This document shows positions 7,282-15,273 of a stretch of DNA of 17,528 bases, in pieces. The DNA comes from Gemmatimonadaceae bacterium (GTDB lineage: Bacteria > Gemmatimonadota > Gemmatimonadetes > Gemmatimonadales > Gemmatimonadaceae): contig JANXUN010000015.1 in assembly GCA_025356185.1 (NCBI GenBank), positions 1-17,528 of the forward strand, read 5' to 3'. The translations under genes were made by a program, and so were the position numbers. Under the pieces are notes generated by a model. That model searched no databases. It saw only the letters and a list, made by a program, of their open reading frames with translations, and was not told where the DNA came from. Positions within the stretch are counted from its first letter, which is position 1, and every line of letters starts with the position of its first letter.

Positions 7282-9645
7282 ATGACTGAACCGCTTGCAC
7301 CCGAGCTGGTGGCGCGCGTTGCCGCCGAGTTGGCAATTGCGCCGCAGTACGTGCGTAGCACCTTGGCACTCTTTGCTGAAGGCGCAACACTGCCGTTTGT
7401 GGCGCGCTATCGCAAAGAAATCACCGGTGGACTTGACGAAGTACAATTGCGCGACGTGCGTGACCGCGCGGAGTACCTGCATGAGATGGAAGCGCGTCGT
7501 GCGGCGATTCTCAAGAGTATCGACGAACAGGGCAAGCTTGATCCCGCGCTTGCTGCGCGCATTCGCGCCGCCGATACCAAGCAAGCGCTCGAGGATTTGT
7601 ATCTACCGTTCAAACCCAAGCGCCGGACACGTGCCATGATCGCGCGCGAACGTGGGCTTGGTCCGCTCGCCGAACTGATGTGGTTGGGCGACGCTGACGA
7701 CGCGTCTTTGCTGACCGCGGCGCTCGCGTATGTGCGCACGGACGGTGACGACGCAACGATGCTCGTGCCCACGGTAGACGCCGCGTTGCAAGGCGCGCGC
7801 GACATTCTCGCCGAACAGGTCGCTGACGATGCGATCGTGCGCGGATGGGTACGCGATGTTACGCGCGCGAAAGGAGTGGTGAAGAGCACAGTACTCGCGG
7901 AGAAGCGAAGCGACGAATCCAAGTTCAAAGACTATTTCGACTACAGCGAACCACTTGGCGCGATTCCTAGTCATCGGATGCTCGCCATTCGACGCGGAGA
8001 GGCCGAGGGCGAGCTGATGTGGCGCATTGAAGCGCCGAGCGAAGACATTGCCGCGCGCCTCACGCGCGAGGTATCGGACGCGCGGCGTGCAACGGCGCAG
8101 CTGTCGCTCGTTGCGGCTGACGCATACAAGCGGTTGTTGGCGCCAGCGATCGAGGTCGAAATTCGCATCGAGCTCAAAACGCGCGCCGACGATGAAGCGA
8201 TTACGATCTTTGGTCGCAATCTGGAGCAACTGCTATTGTCACCGCCGGCTGGCGAAAAACGCGTTGTGGGTCTTGATCCAGGATTTCGTAGCGGCGTGAA
8301 AATCGCCGTCGTGAGCGCGACCGGTGCGCTGGTACACACCGATACGGTGTATTTGCATCAAGAAGATCGCTTTGCGGGTGCGATGCGATCACTGGTGACG
8401 CGCTTCACACCGCAACTCATCGCGATTGGCAATGGCACCGCGAGCCGCGAAACAGAGACGCTAGTGAAAGCCGCCCTGCGAGAATTGGATTTTGCTGACG
8501 GCGCGGAACGTCCGCAGGTTGTCGTTGTGAATGAAGCGGGCGCATCGGTGTATTCGGCGTCGGATTTGGCGCGCGAGGAGTTTCCGGAACTCGATGTGTC
8601 GTTGCGCGGCGCGGTGTCGATTGCGCGTCGTTTGCAAGATCCGCTCGCGGAGTTGGTGAAAATCGACCCGAAAGCGATTGGTGTCGGGCAGTACCAGCAC
8701 GACGTGAATCAATCACGACTCAAGCAGCGATTGGATGATGTCGTGGAGAGTTGTGTGAATCGCGTGGGCGTCGAACTGAACACCGCATCGGCGGCGCTGC
8801 TCGCGTACGTCGCAGGTATTGGTCCCGGGCTCGCGCACGCGATCGTTGCGCATCGCGACAGCAAGGGCGGTATGGGTGCGCGCGCCGAATTGAAAGACGT
8901 CGCGCGACTGGGTGCGAAAGCGTTTGAGCAGGCCGCGGGCTTTTTGCGCGTACGCGGGGGCCGTCACCCACTCGATGCGAGCGCGGTACACCCGGAGCGG
9001 TACGCACTCGTTGAACGCATGGCGCGTGAGCGCGGCGTGGATGTGAACGCGCTCGTCGGCAATGCGATGTTGGTGGACGCCATCGAACTCACCCAGTATG
9101 TGAGCAGTGACGTTGGGCTGCCGACGTTGCGCGACATTGTGAGCGAACTCAAAAAACCGGGGCGCGATCCCCGCGCGGCGTTTGAACCACCGGCGTTTCG
9201 CGAGGATCTCACCAAGCCTGCCGACCTACTACCGGGCATGGTGCTCGAAGGCGTCGTGACCAACATCGTCGCGTTCGGCTGCTTTGTAGACATCGGCGTA
9301 CACCAAGACGGCTTGGTGCACGTGAGTCAGTTGGCCGATCGATTCGTGCGTGATCCCAACGAGGTGGTGCAGGTCGGTCAGCGCGTAAACGTCAGGGTGC
9401 AGAGCATCGACCTCGCGCGTGGTCGTATCGCGCTCACAATGCGGAAAGACGGCGGCATTGAGTCACGGGGTGGCGAAGTGCGGGACGGAAAGCCAGCGCC
9501 TGAGGGGAATTCAGCTGGTCGTTCGGGTGCGAACGCACCGCGCAGCGGTCGGGACAAATCGGCGCGCACTCCGCCGCCGCCGCCCAAACCCGCATTTGTG
9601 CCAACCAAAGGCGCGATCGCGCAAAACGGAATGCGGTTCAAGTAA
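7282..9645 (+). CDS. tex: Tex-family S1 RNA-binding transcription accessory protein
   Basis: This 787-residue protein has the architecture of Tex, a nucleic-acid-binding protein related to eukaryotic Spt6 that influences transcription and gene expression. The N-terminal helical region includes LPFVARYRKEITGGLDEVQLR and the KQALEDLYLPFKPKRRTRA signature. A YqgF/RNase H-like fold begins near residue 326 (RVVGLDPGFRSGVK, D332, then AIGNGTASRETE). Helix-hairpin-helix elements cover about 500-570 (LLAYVAGIGPGLAHAIVAHRD). An S1 domain lies at about 650-722 (GMVLEGVVTNIVAFGCFVDIG...DGLVHVSQL). The last ~65 residues are a disordered, Gly/Arg/Pro-rich tail with a PPPPPKP run, which is common in Tex. 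The frame stays open upstream to 7171, but the ATG at 7282 begins the conserved part, so I chose it. No strong ribosome binding site is visible. Length fits the family (E. coli about 773). Confidence 0.96.
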   Translation: MTEPLAPELVARVAAELAIAPQYVRSTLALFAEGATLPFVARYRKEITGGLDEVQLRDVRDRAEYLHEMEARRAAILKSIDEQGKLDPALAARIRAADTKQALEDLYLPFKPKRRTRAMIARERGLGPLAELMWLGDADDASLLTAALAYVRTDGDDATMLVPTVDAALQGARDILAEQVADDAIVRGWVRDVTRAKGVVKSTVLAEKRSDESKFKDYFDYSEPLGAIPSHRMLAIRRGEAEGELMWRIEAPSEDIAARLTREVSDARRATAQLSLVAADAYKRLLAPAIEVEIRIELKTRADDEAITIFGRNLEQLLLSPPAGEKRVVGLDPGFRSGVKIAVVSATGALVHTDTVYLHQEDRFAGAMRSLVTRFTPQLIAIGNGTASRETETLVKAALRELDFADGAERPQVVVVNEAGASVYSASDLAREEFPELDVSLRGAVSIARRLQDPLAELVKIDPKAIGVGQYQHDVNQSRLKQRLDDVVESCVNRVGVELNTASAALLAYVAGIGPGLAHAIVAHRDSKGGMGARAELKDVARLGAKAFEQAAGFLRVRGGRHPLDASAVHPERYALVERMARERGVDVNALVGNAMLVDAIELTQYVSSDVGLPTLRDIVSELKKPGRDPRAAFEPPAFREDLTKPADLLPGMVLEGVVTNIVAFGCFVDIGVHQDGLVHVSQLADRFVRDPNEVVQVGQRVNVRVQSIDLARGRIALTMRKDGGIESRGGEVRDGKPAPEGNSAGRSGANAPRSGRDKSARTPPPPPKPAFVPTKGAIAQNGMRFK

Positions 9646-9789
9646 GGGCTGGGGCGACCGGTCCAACTGGTCGTGCCGTTGGCCCCTCTGCTCTATCAAA
9701 ACATCCCCGCGGGTGGCACCGTACAGACGCTGGTCGCTTGAGTCAGCGATCATGTGTGCGATGCGTTGTCCTCACACTTTGCGGATCCC

Positions 9790-11430
9790 ATGACTACCCG
9801 CCGTGATTTCATGAAACAGAGCGGCGCCGCGTTCGGCGCCTCGCTGTTGGCCGGCAGCGCGATTGCCGGCATTCCGAGTCTGCTTTCAGCGGCGCCAGCG
9901 CCGTCATCGAAAGCGCTCGACGCCTTTTACAATGCTCCAGCGATCAAAGAGGTGATGGCAGCGGCGCTCGCCGCCGCGAAAGCCGCCGGCGCGACGTACG
10001 CCGACGTGCGTTGCAGTCGTCAGCGACAAAACTTCGTGTTTACCCGCGAGCAACAAATTCAGCAGGTCGTCGACACGGACACGATCGGCATTGGTGTGCG
10101 TGCGCTGGTTGCAGGTACGTGGGGATTTGCCGCGACGCGCATTCTCACGAATGACGGCGCCGCAACCGCCGCGCGCGAAGCGGTCGCGATCGCGAAAGCA
10201 TCGAAGGTCGCGCGTGATCGCATGGTGGAATGGTTACCGTCACCGGTGGTGAACGACGGCTATTTCAAGAGCGCGTACGTCACGGACCCGTTCGACATCT
10301 CGATCGAAGAAAAAGCCGACCTGCTGCTGCGCGCAAACGCCGCTGCGCTCAAAACCAAAGGTGTGAAGTACATCTTTAGCGGCTTCTTTTTTGTGAAGGA
10401 CGAGCGCAACTACGCCAACACCGACGGCACCACCACACGTCAGGATGTCGTACGCTCATGGCCCACGATGCAGATCACCGCGGTCAGCGCCGATTTTACC
10501 GATTTTCAGAATCGCTCCAACATGGTGTCTCCTGCCGCGCGCGGCTGGGAGTACGTGCTTAAAAATGATCTCGTCGGTAACGCCGGAAAGTGGGGTGAGG
10601 ACGCCGTCGCGGCACTCACGGCAAAACCCGTCGAAGTTGGTCGCTACGACTTGGTGCTCGATCCGTCCAACCTGTGGCTCACGATTCACGAGAGTGTTGC
10701 GCACCCGACCGAACTCGATCGCGCGATGGGCTACGAAGCAAACTACGCCGACACCAGCTTCGTCGCGCCGCCGGAAAAGATGTTGGGAAAACTCAAATAC
10801 GGTCCGCCGATTCTTAACATTCAGGGCGATCGCATGCAGGAAGGCGGTCTGTCGACCATTGGATGGGACGACGACGGCGTGAAGCCCGATGAGTTCTTGA
10901 TTATCAAGAACGGCATGTTGAACGATTATCAAACCACGCGCGAACAAGCGCCGTGGTTGCGGTGGTGGTACGAAAAGAACGGGCGCCCCGTGCGCTCGCA
11001 CGGCTGCGCGTATGCGCAAGGATGGGACAACGTCCAGTTCCAACGCATGCCAAACGTGTCGCTCTTGCCCGGCGAAAAAGATCTCAAGATCGACGATCTC
11101 GTGAGCGCCACCGACCGCGGCATTCTCATCGTCGGCGACGGCAGCTTTTCGATCGATCAACAGCGCTTTAATGCGCAGTTTGGTGGACAGACGTACCACG
11201 AAATCAAAGGCGGCAAAATCGTCGGCGTATTGAAAGACGTTGCCTATCAAATTCGCACGCCCGATTTCTGGAACTCACTCGACATGATCGGCGGCAAGTC
11301 CAGCTACTCCATGGGCGGAAGTTTCTTTGACGGCAAAGGACAACCCGGACAAGTCAACGCGGTCAGTCACGGCTCACCGCCGGCGCGATTTAGAAACGTG
11401 AATGTGATTAACACGGGGAGGAAAGGCTGA
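9790..11430 (+). CDS. tldD: TldD-type metalloprotease subunit with Tat signal
   Basis: This 546-residue TldD/PmbA protein is the catalytic half of a TldD-TldE protease, known in E. coli for cutting unfolded peptides and maturing microcin B17 and CcdA. The motif H300-E301-SVA-H305 matches the family's HExxxH metal site and catalytic Glu. Other TldD-like pieces include RPVRSHGCAYAQG, DRGILIVGDGSFSIDQQRF and GKGQPGQVNAVSHGSPPARF. Unlike E. coli TldD, it starts with a twin-arginine signal: MTTRRDFMKQSG, then a hydrophobic stretch and an AxA-like site near residue 35. This argues for folded export to the periplasm. The family's C-terminal zinc-binding cysteine is not seen, since the last cysteine is C406. 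The start at ATG 9790 puts the RR motif at residues 4-5; an ATG at 9754 would add 12 residues. The TGA overlaps the tldE ATG by one base. Confidence 0.92.
   Translation: MTTRRDFMKQSGAAFGASLLAGSAIAGIPSLLSAAPAPSSKALDAFYNAPAIKEVMAAALAAAKAAGATYADVRCSRQRQNFVFTREQQIQQVVDTDTIGIGVRALVAGTWGFAATRILTNDGAATAAREAVAIAKASKVARDRMVEWLPSPVVNDGYFKSAYVTDPFDISIEEKADLLLRANAAALKTKGVKYIFSGFFFVKDERNYANTDGTTTRQDVVRSWPTMQITAVSADFTDFQNRSNMVSPAARGWEYVLKNDLVGNAGKWGEDAVAALTAKPVEVGRYDLVLDPSNLWLTIHESVAHPTELDRAMGYEANYADTSFVAPPEKMLGKLKYGPPILNIQGDRMQEGGLSTIGWDDDGVKPDEFLIIKNGMLNDYQTTREQAPWLRWWYEKNGRPVRSHGCAYAQGWDNVQFQRMPNVSLLPGEKDLKIDDLVSATDRGILIVGDGSFSIDQQRFNAQFGGQTYHEIKGGKIVGVLKDVAYQIRTPDFWNSLDMIGGKSSYSMGGSFFDGKGQPGQVNAVSHGSPPARFRNVNVINTGRKG
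11417..11421 (+). promoter_or_regulatory. Strong ribosome binding site for tldE inside the tldD end
   Basis: GGAGG, within ggggaggaaagg, ends eight bases before the tldE ATG at 11430. It is the clearest Shine-Dalgarno sequence in the window. With the TGATG stop/start overlap, it points to coupled, near-stoichiometric synthesis of the two subunits. Confidence 0.7.
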
Positions 11431-12776
11431 TGTCTACGAACGCCATTCTCACTCGCGCAGAAGCGCAGGCCATCGTCGAGAAAGCGGTCAAACTTTCCAA
11501 AGCCGATGCCGTCGACGTGCAGGTGAATACGTACATGCAGGGCAACCTGCGGTTTGCCGACAATCAAGTGACGACCGCCGGTTCAACCACCGACGCGCAG
11601 CTTGGCATTCAAAGCGCGTTTGGCGCAAAGCACGCCGTGGTCACCACCAACGATCTGTCCGACGAAGCGATCAAGCGCGCCGTCGAACAGAGCGAACGCC
11701 TCGCAAAGCTTTCACCGGACGACCCTGAGGTGATGCCGCAGTTGGGTTCGCAGCAGTACGTGCCGGTGAACGCATACTTCGACAGCACCGCGAATCTTTC
11801 GGCAGACGATCGCGCAAAAGCCGCGCTCATCGCGCTCGAAATGGCGCGCAAAGCGGGCGACGTCAAAGCCGCCGGCTACATCGTGAACGGCGCAGGCGCG
11901 CTCGCCATCGGCAATAGCACGGGCATGTTCGCATATCGGCGCAGCACCAACGTGAACTACACGCTCACGGTGCGTACTACCGACGGCACGGGATCAGGCT
12001 GGGCCGCCGCAGATCATCCGGATTGGGCGCAACTCGACACGCGTCGCGTCGCCGAACGCGCGGTCGAAAAAGCGCGTGCATCGCGCAACCCTGTTGCATT
12101 GGAGCCCGGTCGATACACGGTCATTCTCGAGCCGCAGGCCGTTGGCGACTTGGTGCAGCTCATTTCCAACGCTGCCGACGCGCGCAGCGCCGACGAAGGA
12201 CGCAGCCCGTTTGTAAAGCAGGGCGGCGGCAACAAAGTCGGCGAAAAAATCTGCGACGAACGCGTCACCATTTATTCCGATCCCACCGACCCGCTGCTAC
12301 TCGGTCAAGAGTGGGACTTTGAAGGAATGCCACTCGGTCGCCAAGTGTGGATCGAAAAAGGCATTCTCAAGCAGCTCACGTACTCGCGTTTTTGGGCAAA
12401 GAAGCAAGGCAAGCTCGCGACCGGTGGCCCGACCACGTTCAAGATGGACGGCACGAACGCGACCGTCGATGATCTGATCAAGGGCACCACGCGCGGCATT
12501 CTGGTCACGCGCTTGTGGTATCTGCGCCAAGTCGACCCGCGCACGATTCTATACACAGGACTAACGCGCGACGGCACGTTCCTGGTCGAGAACGGCAAAA
12601 TCACCAAAGCGCTGCGCAATTTTCGGTTTAACGAATCGCCGTTGTTCGTGCTCAACAACATTGAAGCACTTGGACGCGCCGAGCGGTTGGCAGGAACAGA
12701 GCAGGGCGGTGACATCGTGATGCCGTCCATTCGCGCGAAAGACTTCAACTTTACGAGTCTGTCGGAAGCGGTGTAG
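11430..12776 (+). CDS. tldE: TldE/PmbA-type partner subunit of the TldD protease
   Basis: This 448-residue TldD/PmbA-family protein lacks the HExxxH metal motif. It is therefore the TldE (PmbA) partner, which in E. coli forms a 1:1 complex with TldD and shapes the protease chamber. Family features include the N-terminal ALTRAEAQ-like helix and ADAVDVQVNT strand, RFADNQVTT, VILEPQAVGDLVQLI at the position of the TldD metal helix, and DPLLLGQEWDFEGMPLGRQVWIEKGILKQ. The C-terminal segment is TLYTGLTRDGTFLVENGKI-like, followed by FRFNESPLFVLNNIEALG. There is no signal peptide or membrane segment, in contrast to the Tat signal on its neighbour. It shares one base with the tldD stop codon and has a strong ribosome binding site. 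The gene converges on the dipeptidase gene across a 191-base gap filled by a palindromic repeat element. Confidence 0.92.
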   Translation: MSTNAILTRAEAQAIVEKAVKLSKADAVDVQVNTYMQGNLRFADNQVTTAGSTTDAQLGIQSAFGAKHAVVTTNDLSDEAIKRAVEQSERLAKLSPDDPEVMPQLGSQQYVPVNAYFDSTANLSADDRAKAALIALEMARKAGDVKAAGYIVNGAGALAIGNSTGMFAYRRSTNVNYTLTVRTTDGTGSGWAAADHPDWAQLDTRRVAERAVEKARASRNPVALEPGRYTVILEPQAVGDLVQLISNAADARSADEGRSPFVKQGGGNKVGEKICDERVTIYSDPTDPLLLGQEWDFEGMPLGRQVWIEKGILKQLTYSRFWAKKQGKLATGGPTTFKMDGTNATVDDLIKGTTRGILVTRLWYLRQVDPRTILYTGLTRDGTFLVENGKITKALRNFRFNESPLFVLNNIEALGRAERLAGTEQGGDIVMPSIRAKDFNFTSLSEAV

Positions 12777-12787
12777 CACGGCGAGAT

Positions 12788-12832
12788 CGGAACTGCTTAC
12801 CACGGAACAGCTAACAACGGAACTGCCTACCA
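12788..12832. repeat. Three tandem 15-bp units next to the palindrome
   Basis: The units are cggaactgcttacca (12788-12802), cggaacagctaacaa (12803-12817) and cggaactgcctacca (12818-12832). Units 1 and 3 differ at one base. Unit 2 differs from unit 1 at three positions. The third unit runs into the left arm of the large palindrome, and the next unit begins again with cgga (12833). This looks like local duplication at the edge of the element. Confidence 0.75.
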
Positions 12833-12958
12833 CGGATTGAAGCGGATTGACCGGATAAGAACAGATTAAAAAAACGGAATGGATTTGATCTGCGCGCTTG
12901 GCGAGATCAAATCCGTTTCTATCTGTTCAATCCGTTCCAATCCGTGGTAGGCAGTTCC
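12819..12958. repeat. 140-bp imperfect palindrome, MITE/REP-like intergenic element
   Basis: The outer arms are exact: ggaactgcctaccacggatt at 12819-12838 pairs base for base with 12939-12958. The next 12 bases (12839-12850 with 12927-12938) pair at 10 positions. The inner arms, ggatttgatc (12881-12890) and gatcaaatcc (12905-12914), are exact around a 14-base loop. The left arm is about 18 bases longer than the right and carries iterated cGGATtga/ACAGATt units. A further pair, gaacagc (12805-12811) and gctgttc (12960-12966), extends the symmetry. The element fills the gap between two convergent genes. No transposase is present, so if mobile it would depend on an enzyme encoded elsewhere. Whether other copies exist cannot be seen here. 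Confidence 0.8.
12868..12914 (-). terminator. Terminator-like hairpin for the minus-strand operon
   Basis: Read on the minus strand, ggatttgatc (from 12914) and gatcaaatcc (to 12881) form a perfect 10-bp stem with a 14-base loop. After six bases comes a run of seven T (complement of 12868-12874). This follows the dipeptidase stop by about 55 bases. The A/T-rich stem and six-base gap make it less than ideal, and on the plus strand the same stem is followed only by gtttct. Any terminator role would be a by-product of the larger palindrome. Confidence 0.4.
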
Positions 12959-12967
12959 CGCTGTTCG

Positions 12968-14281
12968 CTACCGACGCGCGGTACCCTGCAGCTGTTTCCC
13001 GACCTTCTCAACGTCGGCCATGACGCGCAACAAGTTGCCGCCCCAAATCTTTTCAATGTCCTTTTCGGTGTAGCCGCGCTTCACAAGCTCGATCGTGATG
13101 TTGATCGCTTCGGTGGCATTGCGATAACCGTCAACGCCGCCGCCGCCGTCAAAGTCTGATGCGATGCCGACATGATCGACCCCCATCATTTTCACGGCGT
13201 AGTCGATGTGATTCACGTAGTCGGCGACCGTTGCCGCGGGATCGCTCGGATAGCGACGCGCGGTGATGTCTTCCTGCTTCGCCAAGTACGCGTTGCGCCG
13301 CGCGTCGGGGAGCGCCGTGATCTGCGCGGTGATAGAGTCGCGACGCGTTGCTGTAATGCCAAACTCTTTGCGCAAATCGTCGATCGCACCCTGGCGCGCG
13401 GCTTCTTTGGCCGGATCACACTTCACGTAGCTGTTAAACGCGACGATCTGCGCCACGCCACCGTTCTTGGCCAGCGCCTTCAGCTGCTCGTCATCGAGAT
13501 TGCGACTGTGATTGCACAGCGCGCGCACGGCAGAGTGTGACGCAATAATGGGCGCCTTGGTGATCTGCAGCGTCTGCATCATCGATTCCTTTGACGGATG
13601 CGAGACGTCGATCATCATGCCGAGTCGGTTCATCTCGGTGACGACCTGTTTGCCAAGCGCACTAAGGCCGTGATGCAACCACACGTTGTCGCGCTCACCG
13701 GTGTTCGAATCAGACAGTTGGCTATGTCCGTTGTGCGCGAGCGACATGTAGCGGCCACCACGATCGTAAAACTTTTTTACGTTCGTGATGTCGGATCCAA
13801 TCGGAAAACCGTTCTCGACACCGATAAAAATGGCGAGCTTGCCCGCCGCGTGAATGCGACGCGCATCGGCGGCGGTGAGCGCAAGCTCGGCGCGCGTCGG
13901 TGCCAGTTTTTCGGTGAGCCGGTGAATCGCATCGAACTTTTCCATGGCGTCAGCGTTCGCGCGCGCGAAACTCGTGTCGTCGAGCCGCGGTGTTTGTCCA
14001 ACGTATACAATGAGAAACGCACCGGACATTCCGCCCTTCGCGAGCTTGACCAAGTCGACCTGCGTATTGGGCAATCCCGTGGCGTAGTTTGGCGCCGAAT
14101 CGCTAAAATTGCGCGGGTTGATATCGACGTGAGTATCAACCGAAAAAACCTTCGCATGAATCGCGCGCGCGTTCGCGACGATGTCCGCGCTCGGTTGCTG
14201 CGCCGAAGCGAGCGCGCTCGCGAGTAACGATGCACTAAGCGTCATAGCGAGTAGCTGAGGAACGCGAACGAAGGCCGACAT
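12968..14281 (-). CDS. Secreted M19 membrane-type dipeptidase
   Basis: This 437-residue protein starts with a Sec signal peptide (hydrophobic LLAMTLSASLLASALASA, likely cut after A27 before QQ) and continues as a peptidase M19 (renal dipeptidase family) barrel. M19 enzymes are zinc hydrolases that cleave dipeptides, including those with a D-residue. The metal and catalytic residues can be placed: DTHVD (H51, D53), GVENG (E156), DVSHPS (H228), ASHSAVRAL (H249) and SDFDGG (D376). LAHNGHSQLSDS and KIWGGNLLRV are also typical. A charged insertion near 284-345 is common in periplasmic bacterial members. The enzyme would act in the periplasm or outside the cell. It is the last gene of the minus-strand unit, 59 bases after the second permease, and has no evident ribosome binding site. 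The family is sure, but the natural substrate is not known. Confidence 0.94.
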   Translation of the reverse strand: MSAFVRVPQLLAMTLSASLLASALASAQQPSADIVANARAIHAKVFSVDTHVDINPRNFSDSAPNYATGLPNTQVDLVKLAKGGMSGAFLIVYVGQTPRLDDTSFARANADAMEKFDAIHRLTEKLAPTRAELALTAADARRIHAAGKLAIFIGVENGFPIGSDITNVKKFYDRGGRYMSLAHNGHSQLSDSNTGERDNVWLHHGLSALGKQVVTEMNRLGMMIDVSHPSKESMMQTLQITKAPIIASHSAVRALCNHSRNLDDEQLKALAKNGGVAQIVAFNSYVKCDPAKEAARQGAIDDLRKEFGITATRRDSITAQITALPDARRNAYLAKQEDITARRYPSDPAATVADYVNHIDYAVKMMGVDHVGIASDFDGGGGVDGYRNATEAINITIELVKRGYTEKDIEKIWGGNLLRVMADVEKVGKQLQGTARR

Positions 14282-14340
14282 AGTGGGGAGTGGCTAAGGA
14301 AAGACGCGTGGTGCGGCGATGGTCGAAACGTTCGGGACGA

Positions 14341-15273
14341 CTAGCGCGCGGTCAACTCGCGCTTACCAAGTGCGGCCGGCGCCGCGGCACGTCCGCTCGC
14401 ACCCGCGAGCACGACGAGTGTGAGCACGTACGGCACCGCAAGAAACAGCTGATACGGAACTTGCTGCCATCCCATCGTTTGAAACAGCGATTGCAGCGTG
14501 TTCGCGGCACCAAACAGGAGTGCCGCCCCTGCTACAGTTAGTGGACGCCAACGCCCAAGCACCACGATCGCAATGGCGATATATCCGCGTCCAGACGACA
14601 TGTTCTCAACGAACGTGCCAGCCTGTGCCAACACCAAGGTCGCTCCAGCGATTCCTGCCATCGCCCCTGCAAACAGCACGGCTGATGTTTGCACAATGCG
14701 CGGACGAATGCCCGCAGCGATCGCCGCCTCTGGCGATTCGCCCGTCGCGCGCGTTGCGAGCCCACTGTGCGTGCGCGCCATCCACCACGCAATTGCTGGA
14801 ACCAGTAGATATAGCGCGTATGTCACGATCGGTTGCGCAAAGAGCGCGCGTCCGACAACCGGTAGCGACGACAAGCCAGGAATCGCAAATGCAGCGATCG
14901 TCGGCGTTGAGAGCGCCACGCCACCAGAGCCATAAATGCCACGATACAACGTACCGGTGAGTCCGAGCGCAAACATCGTGATCGCCGTGCCGGTGATGAT
15001 CTGATCAGCGCGCAACCAGACAGCAAACAGCGCAAAGATCGCCGCAATGCACAGCCCCGCAGCGGCGCCCGCAACAAAACCCACCGCCGGGCCTGCGACG
15101 CCAGCAGCGATGGTACCGCCCAACGCGCCAGCGATAATCGCGCCTTCAAGACCGATGTTGATGACACCGGCTCGCTCGCTCACGCATTCGCCCAACGCGG
15201 CAAATGCGAGCGGCGTCGCTGATCGCACCGTGCCTTCGAGAAAGCCGTCGAGCGCTGTGGTCGTGAAAAGCAT
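14341..15273 (-). CDS. ABC transporter permease, nucleoside/BMP type (YufQ/NupQ-like)
   Basis: This 310-residue inner-membrane permease of the BPD_transp_2 group has about eight to ten hydrophobic segments. The sequence ATPLAFAALGECVSERAGVINIGLEGAIIAGA near the N-terminus is the hallmark of the second permease in uptake systems that use BMP-family lipoproteins (B. subtilis NupNOPQ, Borrelia/Treponema purine-nucleoside importers). Later pieces include ADQIITGTAITMFALGLTGTLYRGIYG and GRGYIAIAIVVLGRWRPL, the cytoplasmic coupling region that contacts the ATPase. It starts directly after the stop of the upstream permease (TAA then ATG with no bases between), so the two are surely co-expressed and likely form a heterodimer. 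Nucleosides are the best substrate guess by family, but sugars or other small molecules are possible. Confidence 0.92.
   Translation of the reverse strand: MLFTTTALDGFLEGTVRSATPLAFAALGECVSERAGVINIGLEGAIIAGALGGTIAAGVAGPAVGFVAGAAAGLCIAAIFALFAVWLRADQIITGTAITMFALGLTGTLYRGIYGSGGVALSTPTIAAFAIPGLSSLPVVGRALFAQPIVTYALYLLVPAIAWWMARTHSGLATRATGESPEAAIAAGIRPRIVQTSAVLFAGAMAGIAGATLVLAQAGTFVENMSSGRGYIAIAIVVLGRWRPLTVAGAALLFGAANTLQSLFQTMGWQQVPYQLFLAVPYVLTLVVLAGASGRAAAPAALGKRELTAR

Noticed and set aside
9651..9686. Hairpin after the tex stop (GGGGC/GCCCC outside, GACCGGT/ACTGGTC inside)
   Set aside because: The two stems are separated by a nine-base one-sided bulge and no U tract follows, so I do not call it a terminator.
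9754..9789. Upstream ATG that would lengthen TldD by 12 residues
   Set aside because: It has no better ribosome binding site and would move the twin-arginine motif away from its usual place at the extreme N-terminus.
12780..12908. Nine-base direct repeat ggcgagatc at 12780-12788 and 12900-12908, possible target-site duplication
   Set aside because: The second copy lies in the centre of the palindrome, not at its far end, so it does not flank an insertion.
13172..14227. Plus-strand open frames opposite the dipeptidase gene
   Set aside because: They are antisense to a gene with all M19 metal residues and a signal peptide, and their translations show no family features.
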